64,000 nt of DNA from Deltaproteobacteria bacterium (GTDB taxonomy: Bacteria > Myxococcota > Myxococcia > Myxococcales > 40CM-4-68-19), in contig VBLC01000061.1 of NCBI GenBank assembly GCA_005879315.1, positions 62,001-126,000 on the forward strand, given 5' to 3'. This document shows, one piece after another, positions 45,327-53,890 of this stretch. The translations under genes were made by a program, and so were the position numbers. Numbering within the stretch: position 1 is the first letter of the stretch; each line of letters opens with the position of its first letter. Under the pieces are notes generated by a model that worked only from the letters and a program-made list of their open reading frames with translations, searched no databases and was not told the DNA's origin.

Positions 45327-48300
45327 TTACCCGCCGAACCGCTCGCGGTCGTTCTCGATGCGGCGGCGGATGCGGTGGTAGATGCGCTGCGCGATGGCGT
45401 CGACCGAGCCTTCGATCTTGGAGCGGCTGGTGCTGTCGGCGTCTTCCTGGTCGCGGCGGCCATGAGCCGCCTGCGACTGCGACTGCGGGGCGTGGCGCGG
45501 ATGGACCGGCTCCAGCGCCTGGGAGGTCGAGGCGAGCGGGGGCGGCGAGGGCGGGATGGCGGCGACGATCGACATCTCCACCGAGCTGGCCAAGGCAGCC
45601 GCGCCGGAGCGCGCCATCGCGACGAAGGCGCGCTTCTCTTCGCCGCGGGTCGCGCCGCTGACCAGCGAAGCGCCCGAGAGGCCCTCGCCGCGCGCGCCGA
45701 GGCCGTCGTCGCTGCCCTGTTGCTCCGACCCCGCGCCGGCGGCGAAGATCGAGCTCCACAGAGCTGCCGCCGAGCTCGCCGCGCCGAAGCCGCCGCGCAG
45801 AGCGCGCGCAGACTCCTGGCGGCTGACGGTGTTGCCGGACCACCAGAGCGGCGCGCCGGCGTAGCGGAAGCGCAGGCCGGTCGGCAGCGAAGGATAGACC
45901 GGGCGCGCCAGCCCGGAGAGATCGACGCCGCCCACGCTTCTCTGGCTCCGCGAGCGAGACGGAAGATACGTCCAGCTCATGTAGCCGGCCGTGCTTCGCG
46001 TGGCGCCGCTCCACGCTCCCTTTGGCAGCCCGGTCGCGTCGTCGGAGTCGCGGCCGAGGCTGAGCTGCCGAGCACCCTCGACCAGAGCCGGCTGGCCGCG
46101 CAGGCCTGCCACTCCGCTCGCAGCTTCGGAATCGCCCGCCGCGAAGTCGCCGCGGGACGGTCTCTGCGCACCGAAGGAGGGCAAGTCGAAGCGCGGGAAG
46201 CTCGGGAGCCGCAGCGGCGCGGTGTCCGTCCTGCCGTCGTCGACCGGCACTGCGCCGAGCTGATGCCGTCCGCCCTGCGACTGCGCCATGACCCTGCCGC
46301 CGGGCGAGGCGACCAGCTCGACTGCCGTCGGCCCGGCGAGCTGCACGGAAGCGCGCGCGCCGCCAGTCAGATCAATTTGCTGGCCGCCGAACGGCAGCAC
46401 CAGCCGGTACGCGCCGAGCGACGGCGCAAACCCTTCCGGTGCGAACGGCGAGGCGAGGATCGCGTCGGTGGCGGAGATCCTCCCGCGGCCCATCTGCGCC
46501 CAGAGCGGCAGCGGAATGACGATCTCCTCTTCGCCGGCATTGAGGGGCCGGCCCGCCTCCGCCGGAGCGATTTCGTCCGGCCAGCCCACCACGTCGCGGA
46601 TGGCGGTCGGCATCGGCGCGCCTGGCCCTGGCGTCCAGCTGCCAGTCTCCTGCACGGCCTGGGCAAGCAGCGCGGGCAGGCTGGAGTCGCTCCGGCGCAA
46701 GCGTGCGCCGCTCGCCGAAGGCACGACCGCCGCGCCCAGATACTGCTGCAGCGCCTCGGCGAGGTCCTCGCCGACGTGCACCTCGCCGCGGTTGGGGAAG
46801 GGCATCGAGAGCACGAGCTGCGCGACCTGTCCGCGCGCGAGGCGCGGAGCTCCGGCCAGCCGGACCATGCTCCGGCGCGGATCATCGGCGGCGAGATCGA
46901 GGGTTGCGCCCGTCTCGAGCGCGTCGGCCGCCGATTCGAGCCTCGCCAACGGCAGCCGGTATCCGCCTGCCGCCGCCGTGCGCTCGAGCGCAATCTGCAG
47001 CGCGGCCAATGCGCTCGCGGGAATGGCCCCGCTCCGGGCAGCGATCGGCTGCGGCGCGACGTCGGGGCGATCGCTCGAGGCCAGCCGGATGGGTTCGCTT
47101 CCCCCCGGCACGACCAGCGTGCCGTCGGGAGCGCGGAAGGCGACCACCCGCGCGCCGGCGAGAGTCAGGCTCCCGGCGAGGCGCAGCGGAGTTTCGCCGG
47201 CGCTGCGATCGAGCGCGGCGCGAAAGAGATTGTTTGATCTGCTGCGCGTCCCGATCTCGCCGGCCATGGCCAGCGCCCAGTCGGCCCAGGGGTCGCCGGT
47301 GATCTCGCCGAGCTGGAGCGCGGCCGGCTCGCGTCTGAGCTGCGCAGGCGCCTCCGGCCTGATCACCGCCTCGGGATGGATCCAGAAGCGGTCGCCGCGC
47401 GCCAGGCCGCCGACCAACGCTGCCCCGCGCGCGAGCGCGCCGGCGAGCTCGTCGTTGCCGAGAACCCGGATGGGCGCCCTTTCCGCGCGGACGGCGGAGA
47501 TGCCCTGCGACCGCGAAAGCGCGCGCTCCCCGGCAGTGCCTTGCCAGCGCTGCCCCTCGACCACGGCGGCGACGCGGCCGGCCTGGATGGCGAAACGCTG
47601 CCCCTCGTGCCCCGGCACTGCCGCGCGCGCGGCGAACCGGCTGATCATCTCCCGCCAGCGGGTGGCGGCCCCGATCTCGGCGCGCGCCAGCATTCCGTCG
47701 GGCAGGACCACGAAGATGGCCGGTTGCGCCGAGGCGACATTTGCGGCAGGCGCGGGCGGCAGCGGCAGGCGGGCGCGCGGGTCTTGACGCAGCGAGCGCG
47801 CCTCCCTCTCCTCGCTCAGCGCGACGCGGCGGAGCGGCGCGAAAGGCAAGAGTCGCTTGGCCGCATTCTCCACTGCCGGCGCCGAGACCTGGCGGATGCG
47901 GAACTGCTCCAGCGCGCGCGCCACCTTGGCGACGTCGACGGCGACGACCTCGCCGCTCCCGCGCACGAGGTAGGCTCTCGGCTCGCTGCCGCGGTGATCG
48001 ATCCGCGTCCGGTTGCTCTCGGGAACGACGGCCGCCTCGATGGCCTGGCGCACCCGGTCGTCGCTCTGCAGCGCGAACTGGCCGACCTGCGAGACGACGA
48101 CGACCTGCTCCTTGCCCTCGACGATGACGTACTCCAGCCGGCGCAGATCGAACTGGTGGACCTGCAGCCGCTGCCGCGTCGACTGGACGATGGCCTCGGC
48201 CATGTCGGCGGGCGGGGCGCGCCGATCGGTGTGGCCGGCGAAGAAGCGCTCCACCCAGACATGGCTGGGCAGATCGCACTCGAAGATGCCGGCGATGTGG

Positions 48301-48413
48301 TCGGCGAACTCCTCGGCGTCGACCAGCGAGGGCGGCTCCTCCCAGCGGTCCAGCGCCCGCCAGAGGATCTGCTCCAGCGAAGGGCCGCTCGTCGCCATGG
48401 CGCTCTCCGACAT
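45327..48413 (-). CDS. Large eCIS-locus protein of unknown function, 1,028 aa
   Basis: Not recognised. It sits between a tube gene and the LysM baseplate gene, where Afp/PVC operons have no large gene. Residues 1-130 look like a folded helical domain (SLEQILWRALDRWEEPPSL, MAEAIVQSTRQRLQVHQF). The next 700 are Ala/Arg/Gly-rich with repeated short strands around LPDG/APDG turns (AIFVVLPDGMLARAEIG, VAFRAPDGTLVVPGG), suggesting repeating beta units. A Ser/Gly/Tyr-rich part follows, and the C-terminus is a basic helix (IYHRIRRRIENDRERFGG) of the type I recall at the ends of other eCIS tail proteins. ATG 48413 follows GGGAGAG. It could be a structural component, a fibre/adaptor or a cargo protein. 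Confidence 0.7.
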   Translation of the reverse strand: MSESAMATSGPSLEQILWRALDRWEEPPSLVDAEEFADHIAGIFECDLPSHVWVERFFAGHTDRRAPPADMAEAIVQSTRQRLQVHQFDLRRLEYVIVEGKEQVVVVSQVGQFALQSDDRVRQAIEAAVVPESNRTRIDHRGSEPRAYLVRGSGEVVAVDVAKVARALEQFRIRQVSAPAVENAAKRLLPFAPLRRVALSEEREARSLRQDPRARLPLPPAPAANVASAQPAIFVVLPDGMLARAEIGAATRWREMISRFAARAAVPGHEGQRFAIQAGRVAAVVEGQRWQGTAGERALSRSQGISAVRAERAPIRVLGNDELAGALARGAALVGGLARGDRFWIHPEAVIRPEAPAQLRREPAALQLGEITGDPWADWALAMAGEIGTRSRSNNLFRAALDRSAGETPLRLAGSLTLAGARVVAFRAPDGTLVVPGGSEPIRLASSDRPDVAPQPIAARSGAIPASALAALQIALERTAAAGGYRLPLARLESAADALETGATLDLAADDPRRSMVRLAGAPRLARGQVAQLVLSMPFPNRGEVHVGEDLAEALQQYLGAAVVPSASGARLRRSDSSLPALLAQAVQETGSWTPGPGAPMPTAIRDVVGWPDEIAPAEAGRPLNAGEEEIVIPLPLWAQMGRGRISATDAILASPFAPEGFAPSLGAYRLVLPFGGQQIDLTGGARASVQLAGPTAVELVASPGGRVMAQSQGGRHQLGAVPVDDGRTDTAPLRLPSFPRFDLPSFGAQRPSRGDFAAGDSEAASGVAGLRGQPALVEGARQLSLGRDSDDATGLPKGAWSGATRSTAGYMSWTYLPSRSRSQRSVGGVDLSGLARPVYPSLPTGLRFRYAGAPLWWSGNTVSRQESARALRGGFGAASSAAALWSSIFAAGAGSEQQGSDDGLGARGEGLSGASLVSGATRGEEKRAFVAMARSGAAALASSVEMSIVAAIPPSPPPLASTSQALEPVHPRHAPQSQSQAAHGRRDQEDADSTSRSKIEGSVDAIAQRIYHRIRRRIENDRERFGG

Positions 48414-48429
48414 TCTCTCTCCCGCGCCG

Positions 48430-48888
48430 CTAGCGGCTGTGCGTGAGCTTCTGCACGGCGAGCTCGACGGTCTCGGTGGCGACCTCGTGGCTGTTGGCAT
48501 CGTGGTCGCTGTGCTCCCAGCGGACGATGTTGGCTCCGACGAAGTCCCAGCGGTCGACCTCGGTCTTGCCGTCGGCCGCCAGCGCGACGATGGCTCCGTT
48601 GCGGCGGTTGATCGCCTTGCTGCTGCCGTTGGTGATCTCGTCGAACCACTTGTGCATGGCCGGATCGGAGACGTGGCCCTGGGTGAGGATGACGTTGCTG
48701 TGGCTGGTCGGGCCGAGCAGCTTGTGGACCTGCTCGTTCAGGCCGCCCTCGCGGTACTCGAAGACCTGGGTTTCACTCTTGAGGCCGACGCATCTGCTGA
48801 AGGTGTTGTCGCCCTGCATGCCGTCGATCTCGATCTTGAAGAACGCGACCAGGCTGGGATCTTTGCGCGCTCCGGTCTTCCCTTGCAT
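48430..48888 (-). CDS. eCIS inner tube protein (T4 gp19-like), paralogue 1
   Basis: Forms stacked hexamers of the inner tube. The 152-aa product has the gp19/Hcp-like pattern: FFKIEIDGMQGDNTFSRCVGL, a central NVILTQGHVSDPAMHKWFDEI and the closing strands VDRWDFVGANIVRWEHSD, TETVELAVQKL. It is the third tube gene in the operon and, by gene order (after the second sheath, before the LysM gene), corresponds to the tube-initiation subunit Afp5. A 10-nt gap follows the sheath gene. Confidence 0.9.
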   Translation of the reverse strand: MQGKTGARKDPSLVAFFKIEIDGMQGDNTFSRCVGLKSETQVFEYREGGLNEQVHKLLGPTSHSNVILTQGHVSDPAMHKWFDEITNGSSKAINRRNGAIVALAADGKTEVDRWDFVGANIVRWEHSDHDANSHEVATETVELAVQKLTHSR

Positions 48889-48898
48889 GGCGATCCTT

Positions 48899-50110
48899 TC
48901 ACAGCCCCGCGGCAGCGGCTGCGGCCGGAACTGGCTCGGCGGTCTCGACGCGCTCTCGCGTCCACTGGTGGATGCGGACGATGATGAACTCGGCCGGCTT
49001 CACCGGCGAGATGCCGATCTCGCAGACCAGCTCGCCCACGTCGCGCGCCTCGGGAGGGTTCGTCTCCTCGTCGCACTTGACGTAGAAGGCCTCTTCCTGC
49101 GAGTCGCCCACCAGGGCGCCCTTGTGCCAGAGCTCGTCGAGGAAGACGTTGCAGGAGCGGGCGATCTTCTTCCAGAGCGACGGCTCGTTGGGCTCGAACA
49201 CCACCCACTGGGCGAACTTCTCCACGCTCTTGCGGATGAGGATGAAGAGCCGGCGCACGTTGATCTGCATGAAGGCCTGATCGCTGCTGAGCGTGCGCGC
49301 TCCCCAGATGCGGATGCCGCGGCCGGGGAAAGCGGAGAGCGTATTGACGCGGTGGTCGAAGCAGACGTCGCGGTCGCGCTTGCGCACCCGCTGCGCCACG
49401 TCGACCACGCCGGCGACGGGCTGGTTGGCGGGAGCGCGGTGCACCCCCTCGCTGCGATCGCTGCGGGCGATGGCGCCGGCGATGTGTCCCGAGGGAGGAA
49501 CCGGCACGCTCCCGTCCTCGCCGCGGCGCACCCGGACCCAGGGGAAATAGAAGGCGGCGTGCGAGGTGTCGAAGCGGCCGCGCCACTCGATCGCCTCCTT
49601 CATGTCCTGGCCGGGGAGCGAGTCGAGCAGGCAGAACCGGTCGTGCATCTTCTCGCAGTGCTCGACGAGCGCGCGCTGCACGGCGAGGACGTGGTCGGCC
49701 TGGGGAAAGCCGGCCGACTTGCGGTAGTGGGTCATCAGATCGGGCGCGACCACCAGGTCGACGTCGTCGAGCTTTTCCAGGACTTGAATTCCGCGCGGCG
49801 CCGTGCCCTGCAGTCCGATGAAGTCGTCCGGCGTGGGATCGAGCCCGCCCTCGGGCGCGACGTTGATCAGGTACGCGCTCTTGCCGCCATTGTCGAAGAA
49901 GCCGCGCAGCGCCGCCGTCAGGTAGCCGTCGGCCGCGCCGAACGTCTTCTCGTACTGCTCGAAGGAGCCGACGCGGATCGGCTCGTTGGCGGGCCCTCTC
50001 TCGGTCACGCCGAGGAACGCGGTGACGCCCGTCTCCACCGCGGTGAGCGGGACGAAGCGATCGGCCGCCGACTCGACGTGGACGCCGGGCGATTTGTAGA
50101 GGCTGCTCAT
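48899..50110 (-). CDS. Contractile tail sheath protein, paralogue 1 (403 aa)
   Basis: The N-terminus SLYKSPGVHVESAADRFVPL and TGVTAFLGVTERGPANEP are the classic sheath opening. The middle has LDSLPGQDMKEAIEWR and FYFPWVRVRRGEDGSVPVPPSG. The conserved C-terminal sheath domain follows: GIRIWGARTLSS, INVRRLFILIRKSVEKFAQWVVFEPN, then KCDEETNPPEARDVGELVCEIGISPVKPAEFI split over the last strands. The subunits wrap the tube and contract to drive it. It lacks the Ala-rich insert found in the other sheath gene. A Pro/Ala tail ends the protein. Confidence 0.93.
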   Translation of the reverse strand: MSSLYKSPGVHVESAADRFVPLTAVETGVTAFLGVTERGPANEPIRVGSFEQYEKTFGAADGYLTAALRGFFDNGGKSAYLINVAPEGGLDPTPDDFIGLQGTAPRGIQVLEKLDDVDLVVAPDLMTHYRKSAGFPQADHVLAVQRALVEHCEKMHDRFCLLDSLPGQDMKEAIEWRGRFDTSHAAFYFPWVRVRRGEDGSVPVPPSGHIAGAIARSDRSEGVHRAPANQPVAGVVDVAQRVRKRDRDVCFDHRVNTLSAFPGRGIRIWGARTLSSDQAFMQINVRRLFILIRKSVEKFAQWVVFEPNEPSLWKKIARSCNVFLDELWHKGALVGDSQEEAFYVKCDEETNPPEARDVGELVCEIGISPVKPAEFIIVRIHQWTRERVETAEPVPAAAAAAGL

Positions 50111-50116
50111 GGGCCC

Positions 50117-50272
50117 TCAGCGCTGCTTGGAGCTCTCGTTGATGCGCTTGTTGATCGCCGAGATCTCCTTGATCCACATGTGGCGTTCCTGGTGCTCCAT
50201 CTCGAGGATGTCGTCCATTCCCCAGTGAAAGTGATACGCGATGTACGCTACCTCGCCGGAGAGCTTGTCCAA
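50117..50272 (-). CDS. DUF6760 family eCIS protein, start codon uncertain
   Basis: The short acidic helix AYIAYHFHWGMDDILEMEHQ with RHMWIKEISAINKRINE is the hallmark of DUF6760, a small protein found between tube/chaperone and sheath/baseplate genes of many eCIS operons (Afp6-like position). By comparison with the usual M-x-Y-P-x-D-x-L start, translation should begin at VSYPLDKL, whose first codon is GTA (50284), overlapping the upstream TAA stop as GTAA. The first canonical start in frame is TTG 50272, used here. The protein is 51 aa from TTG or 55 aa from GTA. Confidence 0.72.
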   Translation of the reverse strand: MDKLSGEVAYIAYHFHWGMDDILEMEHQERHMWIKEISAINKRINESSKQR

Positions 50273-50280
50273 CGGGTAGC

Positions 50281-50670
50281 TTACGATTCCCCCAATGCAG
50301 TGGCTCCCGTCCCGATGTCGACCTGGAATTCCTGGCCGCAGCTGGGGCATTTGGCGCCGACGTTGGCGGTGCCGCTCTCGTTGATCTGCCGGTAGAACTC
50401 CTGCAGGTAGGAGAGGTCGGCGGAGAAGAGCGATTCGATGGTGCCGGGGGTGACCTCGCCTTCCTTGATCTCGCCCAATTTCGCGATCACCCGGGAGAGC
50501 AGGATGATCACCAGATAGGCTCGGTTGTTCTTCACCCGGAAATCTTGAAGAGGGATGATCTCGTCCTTGGCAGTGGCCAGCCGCATCACGCCCTTGCGAT
50601 GGACGTTGCCCTGCTCGTCGACGTAGCCCTTGGGAAGGGTGAACTCGAACTGTGTCTTGAACGCGGGCAC
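50281..50670 (-). CDS. gp41-like tail assembly chaperone with one CxxC
   Basis: A 129-aa protein of the phage tail assembly chaperone type (E/41/14): FKTQFEFTLPKGYVDEQGN with HRKGVMRLATAKDEI, LQDFRVKNNRAYLVIILLSRVI and LGEIKEGEVTPGTIESLFSADL. The C-terminus adds a zinc-ribbon half (KCPSCGQEFQVDI), often seen in eCIS versions. It probably assists tube or tape-measure assembly. It is placed between the second tube gene and DUF6760, overlapping the probable DUF6760 start. Confidence 0.82.
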   Translation of the reverse strand: MPAFKTQFEFTLPKGYVDEQGNVHRKGVMRLATAKDEIIPLQDFRVKNNRAYLVIILLSRVIAKLGEIKEGEVTPGTIESLFSADLSYLQEFYRQINESGTANVGAKCPSCGQEFQVDIGTGATALGES

Positions 50671-50685
50671 CGCAAGGCACGAAGT

Positions 50686-51120
50686 CTACGCCGGCTTGTA
50701 GATCAGCTTCTCGACGTTGATGATGACGGTCTCGGTGGCGTGGCCCGACGTCCCGGCGTTGAGCGCGCCCAGGCTCCAGGAGGTGGGCAGACAATTGTAG
50801 AGCTGGTACTCGCCCATCGACTTCCCCGAGCGATCCACCAGGCCGATGGAGATCGTCTTTCGCTCGTTGAACCCCTTCTTGATCCGGTCGCGCCATTTGT
50901 AGATCTCGTCGGTCACCGACACGTCCTTGGTGACGGTGACGTCGAAGGGCCCGAGGCGCGCGGCCTGCAATCCCCTCTCGAACCGGTCGCCGTAGCGGTA
51001 TTCGGCAACCTCCACCGACTGGTGCAGTCCGTCGATCTTGTGGACGTGATTCTCGGTCACGCCATCGATGCTGAAAGTGAATTGGTTCACGTGCAGGAAT
51101 TCCACTCTACCGGTAGGCAT
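50686..51120 (-). CDS. eCIS inner tube protein (T4 gp19-like), paralogue 2
   Basis: A 144-aa tube paralogue: NQFTFSIDGVTENHVHKIDGL, VAEYRYGDRFERGLQAARLG, FDVTVTKDVSVTDEIYKWRD, MGEYQLYNCLPTSWSLGALN and TETVIINVEKL. The set of strands and the closing TETV-I-V-EKL agree with the other two tube proteins. ATG 51120 (MPTGRVEFL) is used because AGAGGGAGA lies upstream. It lacks the Lys-Asp-Pro-Ser N-terminus shared by the other two, so it is the most divergent copy. Confidence 0.88.
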   Translation of the reverse strand: MPTGRVEFLHVNQFTFSIDGVTENHVHKIDGLHQSVEVAEYRYGDRFERGLQAARLGPFDVTVTKDVSVTDEIYKWRDRIKKGFNERKTISIGLVDRSGKSMGEYQLYNCLPTSWSLGALNAGTSGHATETVIINVEKLIYKPA

Positions 51121-51151
51121 GGTCTTGTCTCCCTCTTCGCGCGGCGGCGCG

Positions 51152-51631
51152 CTAAACCTTCTGCACCGTGAAGCTCTCACAGACGAACGTGGCGGATTCG
51201 GTGGCGAGCTCGGTGGAGCGCGCGTCGAAAGACGATGACTTGTACTCCTTCATCCACGCCTCGTAGAAGGTGATCTCCATCGCCACTTTGGAGGCGCTGT
51301 CGTCGAGGATCTGCACGGCGAGCGGCGCGCGCGACACCTGCGCGCCCTGGGCGTCCTGGACCTGTTTCCAGATCTTGGCGAGCGCGCCGTCGCCAGAGTG
51401 GTATCGCTCGATGGTGATCGGCTGCATCCGGGTCAGGCCCGGGCGATTGCCCACCAGGCCGGCCTGGTGGTCGCCGGTCGTGGACTTGATCATCTCCGTC
51501 TCGTCGCCGATCCCTTCGATCTTGAAGACGTAGTCGATCTTGGCCGCGCCGTACTCGACCTTGAAATGAGATCCAAGACTCGGGTCCTTGCCGGCGTTCT
51601 TGGTATTTGCATAGCCATGTGGATCTGCCAT
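51152..51631 (-). CDS. eCIS inner tube protein (T4 gp19-like), paralogue 3
   Basis: A 159-aa tube protein starting with KDPSLGSHFKVEYGAAKIDY, then FKIEGIGDETEMIKSTTGDH, MQPITIERYHSGDGALAKIW and the final TELATESATFVCESFTVQ. It lies directly after the larger sheath gene, separated by 165 nt that contain a strong hairpin; that position matches the main tube subunit (Afp1) or its partner. With the two others it gives three tube genes for two sheath genes. Confidence 0.9.
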   Translation of the reverse strand: MADPHGYANTKNAGKDPSLGSHFKVEYGAAKIDYVFKIEGIGDETEMIKSTTGDHQAGLVGNRPGLTRMQPITIERYHSGDGALAKIWKQVQDAQGAQVSRAPLAVQILDDSASKVAMEITFYEAWMKEYKSSSFDARSTELATESATFVCESFTVQKV

Positions 51632-51754
51632 CTGGTTCTTCCTCCATCTGGTGAAGCCCCACTCCGGGGGCCAGGTTTTCGTTCGATCTCCGGACCGGCG
51701 TTCATCGCCCCCGGAACTTCCGTCGCGAGAATCCTTCGCCCGGAAGGTCGAGCA

Positions 51755-51784
51755 GGAGGGAGGCCCCGGGCGAGGCCTCCCTCC
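51755..51784 (-). terminator. GC-rich hairpin between sheath and tube genes
   Basis: Perfect 11-bp arms GGAGGGAGGCC (51755-51765) and GGCCTCCCTCC (51774-51784) with an 8-nt loop, starting 13 nt after the TAA of the 417-aa sheath gene. There is no T-run on the minus-strand transcript, so it is more likely an mRNA stabiliser or partial attenuator than a full terminator. It may set the ratio of sheath to downstream subunits. Confidence 0.45.
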
Positions 51785-51796
51785 CCCCCTCCCTGC

Positions 51797-53050
51797 TTAC
51801 TTCGCCTGTCCCGCCATCTGGCCGATGCGGAAGATGACGAACTCCGCCGGCTTCACCGGGGCGATGCCGATCTCGCAGACCATCTGGCCTGCGTCCACCA
51901 CCTCGGGCGGGTTGGTCTCGGAGTCGCACTTGACGTAGAAGGCCTCCTCCGGAGTCTTCCCCATCAAGGCGCCCGAGTTGTAGACCCTGAGGAGGAACGC
52001 CGTGATGTTGCGGCTCACGCGCTTCCAGAGGGTCTCGTCGTTGGGCTCGAACACCACCCACTGCGTGCCGATCTCGATCGACTGCTCGATCATCAGGAAC
52101 AGGCGGCGCACGTTGATGTACCGCCACGACGGATCGCTGGAGACTGTCCGGGCCCCCCAGACGCGGATGCCGCGGTCGCCCAGGTTCCTGATGCAGTTGA
52201 TCCCGCGCGGGTTCAAGAAGTCCTGCTCAGGGCGCGAGATGGTGTACTTGAGACCGAGCGCTCCGCGGACGATCTCGTTCGCGGGAGCCTTGTGCACGCC
52301 GCGCTCGCTGTCTGAACGGGCGTAGATGCCGGCCATGTGGCCCGAGGGCGGGACGTAGATGTTTCCCTTTTCGGGGTCGTACACCTGGATCCAGGGGAAA
52401 TAGACCGCTGCGTACTGCGAGTCGCGCGGCTTGGGCATCTTTGCGATGCCATCCTTGCCCAGCTCCTCCGCCGAGTCGAGGATCGCGAAGCGGTACTTGT
52501 TGTTCTCGCAGTGCGAGATCACCGCATCCTGGATCGCCGGATCGCTCTGGCCCGGGGCTGCGACCAGGGAAATCTCGGGGATGTCGTTGAAGACGTTGAG
52601 GCCCGTGCGGCGTCCTGGGCCTTCGTCCTTGCCGATGAACAGCGCCGGGCTCGTCGCGGCCGGAGCCGGTACAGACGGGGCAGGAGCGGCGACTGCCGGA
52701 GCGGGCTTGCCCGTCTCCGCTGCCTTCTTTGCCTCGGCTTCCTTCTTCTCCGCCTCCTTGGCAGCTTGCTCCGCGGTGACGGTCCTGGTGGAGACGTTGC
52801 AGACGAAGGCCTTGGTGCCGCCGTTGTTGAAGAACCCGTAGACGGCGTGCGCAAGATAGGTCGAGTGGGTGAAGTCACCGAAGGTCCGGGTGTACTGCGC
52901 CCAGTTGGTGATCAGCACCGCTTCGTTGGTGGGTCCGACGATGGACTCGCCGATGAATGCCGCGGTCGAAGTGCCCACTGCTTCGATGGGCTTCGAGCCG
53001 CGGTCGACCTCCTCGATGTACACGCCAGGGGACAGATAAGACGTTGCCAT
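51797..53050 (-). CDS. Contractile tail sheath protein, paralogue 2 (417 aa, with Ala-rich insert)
   Basis: Starts with the sheath hallmark TSYLSPGVYIEEVDRGSKPIE and TSTAAFIGESIVGPTNEAV. Residues 92-137 are an inserted Lys/Glu/Ala helix followed by a Pro/Ala stretch (KPAPAVAAPAPSVPAP), absent from paralogue 1 and probably exposed on the particle surface. The C-terminal sheath domain is complete (RGIRVWGARTVSSDPSWRYI, FVVFEPN-type segment and CEIGIAPVKPAEFVIF). ATG 53050 is preceded by GAGGAG. It is the first structural gene after DUF4255, separated by 131 nt, and is followed by a hairpin, suggesting it is made in large amounts. Confidence 0.93.
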   Translation of the reverse strand: MATSYLSPGVYIEEVDRGSKPIEAVGTSTAAFIGESIVGPTNEAVLITNWAQYTRTFGDFTHSTYLAHAVYGFFNNGGTKAFVCNVSTRTVTAEQAAKEAEKKEAEAKKAAETGKPAPAVAAPAPSVPAPAATSPALFIGKDEGPGRRTGLNVFNDIPEISLVAAPGQSDPAIQDAVISHCENNKYRFAILDSAEELGKDGIAKMPKPRDSQYAAVYFPWIQVYDPEKGNIYVPPSGHMAGIYARSDSERGVHKAPANEIVRGALGLKYTISRPEQDFLNPRGINCIRNLGDRGIRVWGARTVSSDPSWRYINVRRLFLMIEQSIEIGTQWVVFEPNDETLWKRVSRNITAFLLRVYNSGALMGKTPEEAFYVKCDSETNPPEVVDAGQMVCEIGIAPVKPAEFVIFRIGQMAGQAK

Positions 53051-53181
53051 TTACTACTCCTCTACCGTTCGGTGGTTGGAGACCGCACAAGGGAGGCGGC
53101 CTCGCGTGGGAGATTGCCTTTGCTTCCTCTTCCTGATGACCACATGACGAACGCCCTCTCGATGCACTGCTGCCAAGGCGG

Positions 53182-53862
53182 TTACTTGCGAGGCGGAGCC
53201 ACGATCCTCGGTGGCTTCGCCTCCACCCCGAGCTCCTTGGCGCTGACGCTGCCCGGGGGTGGACGGAGCTGATCGAAAACGTCGATGTGCCGCTGCTTGA
53301 CGCGCTTGGTGCGGCCCACTTCCTTGCCGGAGTAGAGGCGCGCGTCGGCCTTGTAGCCGACCGCGACGCGCGGCCCGGCGCCGAATCCGCCGAAGACGGT
53401 GGAGCAGGTCTCGAGCGTGAAGCCGGGATCGTGCGTGATGCCGACGAAATCCCCTTTGGGGAAGGAGTCGCCCGCCAGGTCCTCGCCTTCGAGCCGCGAA
53501 TGATCGAGCAAGGCCCGCATGCCAAGAGCGAGGATCTCCTGCTCATCCGCCAGATCCTCGGCGCTGGCAGTGAGGAGGTAATGCAGGCCGAGCTCCAGCG
53601 GGCGGCCATAGCGGATGAGCACGGTCTCGCCCTTCTCGTCGGTGACCTCTTCTTCGAGGTTCCAGCTCTCGTTCTGGCGGACGTCGACGGTGGGGCGCAG
53701 CTCGTAGAGGTAGAGCACCAGGCAGGGCGAGCTCTTGCGGAGGAACTCCGTCGTGGGCGCGGCGAGAAATGCCTTCGCCTTGGCGCGCGCCTGCTGCAGC
53801 TCGGCGCGCAGCACCCCGAGAAGGCTCTGGCTCACGTCGCGGATGACCTGGTGCTTGGGCAT
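53182..53862 (-). CDS. DUF4255 / Pvc16-family eCIS tail terminator-like protein
   Basis: A 226-aa protein with the DUF4255 pattern: IRDVSQSLLGVLRAELQQAR, then LVLYLYELRPTVDVRQNESW and GRPLELGLHYLLTASAEDLADEQ with a LGMRALLDHSRL helix. Afp16/Pvc16 proteins cap the distal end of the tail and stop its elongation. A C-terminal extension (VKQRHIDVFDQLRPPPGS) is Pro-rich. It stands first in the sheath-tube operon. A 184-nt leader (53863-54046) separates it from the giant hub gene. Confidence 0.88.
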   Translation of the reverse strand: MPKHQVIRDVSQSLLGVLRAELQQARAKAKAFLAAPTTEFLRKSSPCLVLYLYELRPTVDVRQNESWNLEEEVTDEKGETVLIRYGRPLELGLHYLLTASAEDLADEQEILALGMRALLDHSRLEGEDLAGDSFPKGDFVGITHDPGFTLETCSTVFGGFGAGPRVAVGYKADARLYSGKEVGRTKRVKQRHIDVFDQLRPPPGSVSAKELGVEAKPPRIVAPPRK

Positions 53863-53890
53863 GAAGACGGTCCGCTACCTTGAGGAGTAA

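Noticed and set aside
43948-53862. A type VI secretion system
   Set aside because: There are no TssB/TssC, TssJLM, ClpV or TssA genes. The sheath proteins are of the phage/eCIS single-chain type and the tube proteins are gp19-like.
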